Positions 37,248 to 39,937 of a DNA stretch of 39,937 bases are shown in pieces (position 1 is the first letter of the stretch; the number at the start of each line of letters is the position of its first letter). The notes beneath the pieces were generated by a model. That model was not told the origin of the DNA. It saw only the letters and a list, made by a program, of their open reading frames with translations, and did not search any database. Source of the DNA: Microcaldota archaeon (GTDB lineage Archaea; Micrarchaeota; Micrarchaeia; Micrarchaeales; CABMGC01); the NCBI GenBank assembly GCA_021817505.1, contig JAKAUU010000021.1, positions 1-39,937 on the forward strand, given 5' to 3'. Position numbers and translations under genes: made by a program.

Positions 37248-39245
37248 TCACACCTCTAACGGTTCCCTCTCCAGCCTGTCAGTCTCTATGTACTGCCTAA
37301 GCTTCTTTACCATCTCGTCCCTGCGCTTGCTCTTCTTCAGAGCGTACTGGAGAACATCCGCGATATTCTTGACAGGCATTATCTTTATCTTCTTAAGGCT
37401 CTTCTTGTCTATATTCACATCCCCAACGTTGTTCTGAGGTATAAGGACATATTTCATTCCTGCCCCTATCGCCGCGCTTATCTTATTCGATATGCCTCCT
37501 ACCGGGAGCACGTCTCCTCTTACCGACAAAGATCCTGTCATTGCCATTTCCTGTGATACTGGTATTCCTTCCAGTGCGGAGATTACCGCAACCGCTATCG
37601 ATATGCTTGCACTGTCTCCCTCTACGCCTTCATAGGTCTGCACGAACTGCACATGGACGTCATAGCTTGCCATATCCCTGTTCATATGCCTCTTTATGAT
37701 TGCACCGGTATTCTTCACAGCCTCTCTTGCGATGGTTCCCAGCTTTCCCGTAGGTATGAGCTTCCCCTCTGTCCTGGAGCTTGCCTTCGTCACCTCGGCA
37801 ACTATCGGCAGCACTATACCTGAAGAGAGATACGACGAACCGACTACTGCAAGTCCGTTGACCCTCCCTATCGCATAGCCTTTGCTCTGGAATATCTGGT
37901 AATCCTTCCTGTAATCGAGAGACTGCTCGACGAACTGCGCTTCAAGAGGCTTTGTGACATTGAGGCTCTCGTAAACATCCTCTTCCTTTACTATGTTCCT
38001 TCCCTTCTCCCTTGCAATATCGCCGGCTGCCCTGACTATCCCGCCAAGGTCCCTGAGTATGAGGGTAAGCCTGTTCTTCCTGCCGCTCCTGCGCTTTGCC
38101 TCTTCTATAATCGCCATGCATGCTTCATAGCTGAAAGGAGGTATCTTCCCATCCTTCTTCACTTCCTGAGCTATGAACTTTATAAGATCCTCACGGTTCT
38201 TCTCAGTGTCAGGCATGCTGTCCTCCATGTAAACCTCATATCCGTAACCGCGTATCCTTGAGCGCAGTGCCGGGTGCATTTTAGGAACATCCTGGAGGTT
38301 TCCCGCTGCAACTAATAGGAAATCGCATGGCACAGGCTCGGTCCTTACCATTGCTCCTGAACTGAGTTCGCTCTGCCCGGTTATCGAGTATCTCTTCTCC
38401 TGCATCGCGGTAAGCAGCTCCTGCTGGCTCTTCGGCTCAAGATTAGATACCTCGTCTATGAAGAGAACGCCTTTATTCGCCTTGTGAACCGCGCCGCTAT
38501 CAACTCGCATATGCGGAGGAGTTCCCAGGCCTCCGGATTGCAGCGGATCGTGCTTCACGTCTCCGAAGAGAGCGCCTGCCTTTGCTCCGGTAGCTTCGAT
38601 GAATGGCGCATGGGTCAGACCTGTATTATCTACTATGAGCTTCGGTTCGTTCGTATCGAACATTCCTGGAAGCACTCCAGCGCCTGCGCGCCTGAAGGTG
38701 CTTACAAAAAGTGCAGCTGCCCCCACTATCATCACGCCGAGCATTATCGCCCCCAGAAATATTATCTGCGAATTCGAGAGTATATTCAGGAAGGTTGCCA
38801 CTATCGCCACAACCACCAGTATAATCAGTATCGGGACTATCCAGCTCTTCTGCTTGCCCATGTCTACCTTTCCGCCCATCTTCTCCTTCTGGACTATCTG
38901 CCTTCCCTGTCCATCCCCGAGAGGTTTTCCTCCTGCCAAAGCCTCTTTTGCATTGGGATATGTCTTCACCACCTTTATCAGAGGCTTGTTATCGTCATTT
39001 ATATTCTTGTATGAAAGAACGTCCTCAAGGTCCGCAGCAGGGAGAAGCTCTGCCATTGCCTGTGCGAGCAGCGTCTTTCCGGTTCCCGGAGACCCTATAA
39101 GCAGAACATTCCTGTGCTGCTTTGCAGCCTTCTCTATTATTGCAGTAGCCTTGGCCTGTCCTATTATCTGGTCTATAAGCTTGTTGGGAATCTTTATCTC
39201 ATCAGTGCTCTTGAAACTTTTCATAAAACCATCAAAATTCGACAT
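37248..39245 (-). CDS. lonB: Archaeal membrane-anchored Lon protease (LonB)
   Basis: 665 residues from ATG 39245. AAA+ module with Walker A GSPGTGKT and [13 protein letters not shown] (Walker B). A two-helix membrane insertion ([20 protein letters not shown] and [20 protein letters not shown]) lies inside the AAA+ module, as in archaeal LonB. The C-terminal protease domain carries the Ser-Lys dyad ([10 protein letters not shown] and [10 protein letters not shown]). ATG 39245 is preferred to 39278 because a TATA box ~24 bases upstream would start the message at this ATG. Degrades misfolded and regulatory proteins at the membrane. Confidence 0.96.
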   Translation of the reverse strand: MSNFDGFMKSFKSTDEIKIPNKLIDQIIGQAKATAIIEKAAKQHRNVLLIGSPGTGKTLLAQAMAELLPAADLEDVLSYKNINDDNKPLIKVVKTYPNAKEALAGGKPLGDGQGRQIVQKEKMGGKVDMGKQKSWIVPILIILVVVAIVATFLNILSNSQIIFLGAIMLGVMIVGAAALFVSTFRRAGAGVLPGMFDTNEPKLIVDNTGLTHAPFIEATGAKAGALFGDVKHDPLQSGGLGTPPHMRVDSGAVHKANKGVLFIDEVSNLEPKSQQELLTAMQEKRYSITGQSELSSGAMVRTEPVPCDFLLVAAGNLQDVPKMHPALRSRIRGYGYEVYMEDSMPDTEKNREDLIKFIAQEVKKDGKIPPFSYEACMAIIEEAKRRSGRKNRLTLILRDLGGIVRAAGDIAREKGRNIVKEEDVYESLNVTKPLEAQFVEQSLDYRKDYQIFQSKGYAIGRVNGLAVVGSSYLSSGIVLPIVAEVTKASSRTEGKLIPTGKLGTIAREAVKNTGAIIKRHMNRDMASYDVHVQFVQTYEGVEGDSASISIAVAVISALEGIPVSQEMAMTGSLSVRGDVLPVGGISNKISAAIGAGMKYVLIPQNNVGDVNIDKKSLKKIKIMPVKNIADVLQYALKKSKRRDEMVKKLRQYIETDRLEREPLEV

Positions 39246-39263
39246 TAGATATATCCCGAACAT

Positions 39264-39273
39264 CTTTATAAAT
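39264..39273 (-). promoter_or_regulatory. TATA box of lonB (leaderless start)
   Basis: ATTTATAAAG on the minus strand, centred ~24 bases before ATG 39245. It lies inside the longer reading frame from 39278, which argues against that longer start. Confidence 0.55.
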
Positions 39274-39302
39274 ATCACTTTCTAAAAGCAAAATGTGATT
39301 AT

Positions 39303-39623
39303 ATGGATTTTGAAGAGTATCAAAGAGAGGCGAATAAAACTGCAGTATACCCGAAGAATCTTGAAGGCGCATTTTTCTATCCTTCAGTAGGTCTTGCTGG
39401 GGAGGTCGGCGAGCTGCTTAACAAGATAAAAAAGATAGCAAGGGACAATGCGGAGATTGACCGGGAGGATCTCAAAGGGGAGATAGGTGACATACTCTGG
39501 TACCTTGCCCAAATATCAACGGAACTGGGCCTGGATTTCGAGGACGTGGCCATGCATAACCTGGAGAAGCTGAAGAGCAGGCACGAAAGGGGAAAGATAG
39601 CGGGAAGCGGAGACAACAGGTGA
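39303..39623 (+). CDS. MazG-like nucleotide pyrophosphohydrolase
   Basis: 106 residues, an all-alpha NTP pyrophosphatase. SVGLAGEVGELLNKIKKIAR and KGEIGDILWYLAQISTELGL hold the E-x-x-E...E-x-x-D metal-binding motif of the MazG superfamily. Likely removes abnormal or excess (d)NTPs. It is divergent from lonB across ~57 bases. Confidence 0.88.
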   Translation: MDFEEYQREANKTAVYPKNLEGAFFYPSVGLAGEVGELLNKIKKIARDNAEIDREDLKGEIGDILWYLAQISTELGLDFEDVAMHNLEKLKSRHERGKIAGSGDNR

Positions 39624-39632
39624 GTATGCTCC

Positions 39633-39937
39633 TTATTTACCTACGTATCTCTTGTAGAAGACTATAGGCAGGAAGCCGCTGACTCCAGCTACAAACGAGC
39701 TTAGTATGATGCTGAATACCAATACCAGCGCTATCCCTAATATCGGCGAGGCCATGCTGACTACAAATCCAACCATCTCTATGGCTATGTATATTACAAA
39801 ATACGAGACCAACAGCAATATTAGCATGCCTAATATGCTCCAGAAATTCCTCTTTCCTATCTGGAAGCTACTTTTAATCGCATCTATCCCGCCAACGTTC
39901 TTGATTATTGCGAGAGGCATTGCAACGAAGAAGAGCA
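39633..39937 (-). CDS. C-terminal part of a multi-pass membrane protein
   Basis: The frame is open to the window edge, so only the last ~101 residues are seen. Two or three hydrophobic segments (ILGMLILLLVSYFVIYIAIE, VVSMASPILGIALVLVFSII) and the pattern I-K-S-S-F-Q-I-G-K-R-N-F-W-S-I-L-G recall DUF4013/DUF7847-type archaeal membrane proteins of unknown function. The rest of the gene is needed to name it. Confidence 0.6.
   Translation of the reverse strand, partial: LFFVAMPLAIIKNVGGIDAIKSSFQIGKRNFWSILGMLILLLVSYFVIYIAIEMVGFVVSMASPILGIALVLVFSIILSSFVAGVSGFLPIVFYKRYVGK

Overview
The window is archaeal. It carries archaeal or eukaryote-type ribosomal proteins (S4e, S8e, L19e, L32e), RNase P protein p29, initiation factors aIF2-beta and aIF1A, topoisomerase VI subunit A, membrane-anchored LonB, a RIO1 kinase, an XPF-type nuclease and a full-length 7S (SRP) RNA. 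Promoters are TATA-type, and several genes look leaderless. An oxidative TCA-cycle set (aconitase, malate:quinone oxidoreductase, citrate synthase, NADP-type isocitrate dehydrogenase) combined with compact gene packing and many orphan membrane proteins suggests a Micrarchaeota-like (ARMAN-type) DPANN archaeon, perhaps from an acidic habitat. That placement is inference, not proof.

Layout. 1-7.7 kb: central metabolism (aconitase, mqo, threonine synthase, citrate synthase, a HAD phosphatase, isocitrate dehydrogenase). 7.7-16.8 kb: an accessory region with AT-richer genes. It holds a methyltransferase-like protein with duplicated C-terminal repeats, a P-loop/GNAT fusion, two more GNATs, a VapBC pair, an APH-type kinase, a RelE-like toxin with its antitoxin, and two paralogous membrane-anchored proteins each followed by a decayed secreted-protein remnant. 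Four same-orientation copies of a roughly 90-145 bp non-coding repeat (7.8, 11.7, 13.7 and 15.4 kb) separate these modules. Two copies carry the exact 14 bp 3' end of the tRNA-Ser(GCT) gene that closes the region at 16.73-16.82 kb, and two carry its T-arm. I read this as tandem accretion of small elements behind tRNA-Ser. No integrase is visible.

16.8-24.3 kb: SRP RNA and tRNA-Ser in tandem on the minus strand, then informational and housekeeping genes (aIF2-beta, aIF1A, a DUF885-like protein, RIO1 kinase, XPF nuclease, PhoU-like/PiT phosphate pair, S8e, a conserved archaeal protein, UMP kinase). 24.4-30.3 kb: a 13-gene minus-strand ribosomal operon from rnp1 (p29) to S5. 30.4-39.9 kb: peroxiredoxin, DUF192 and rhodanese proteins, a GT4 glycosyltransferase overlapping an AlkP-superfamily phosphodiesterase, endonuclease III, an orphan protein, Top6A, LonB, a MazG-like pyrophosphatase and the end of a membrane protein.

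Translation signals are unusual in two ways. Many genes use the GTGAT/GGTGAT side of the Shine-Dalgarno sequence, often overlapping the upstream stop codon. Several genes (S17, threonine synthase, the RelE-like toxin, the protein after S8e) have conserved N-termini that extend upstream of any ATG, GTG or TTG, pointing to CTG or other non-standard start codons.
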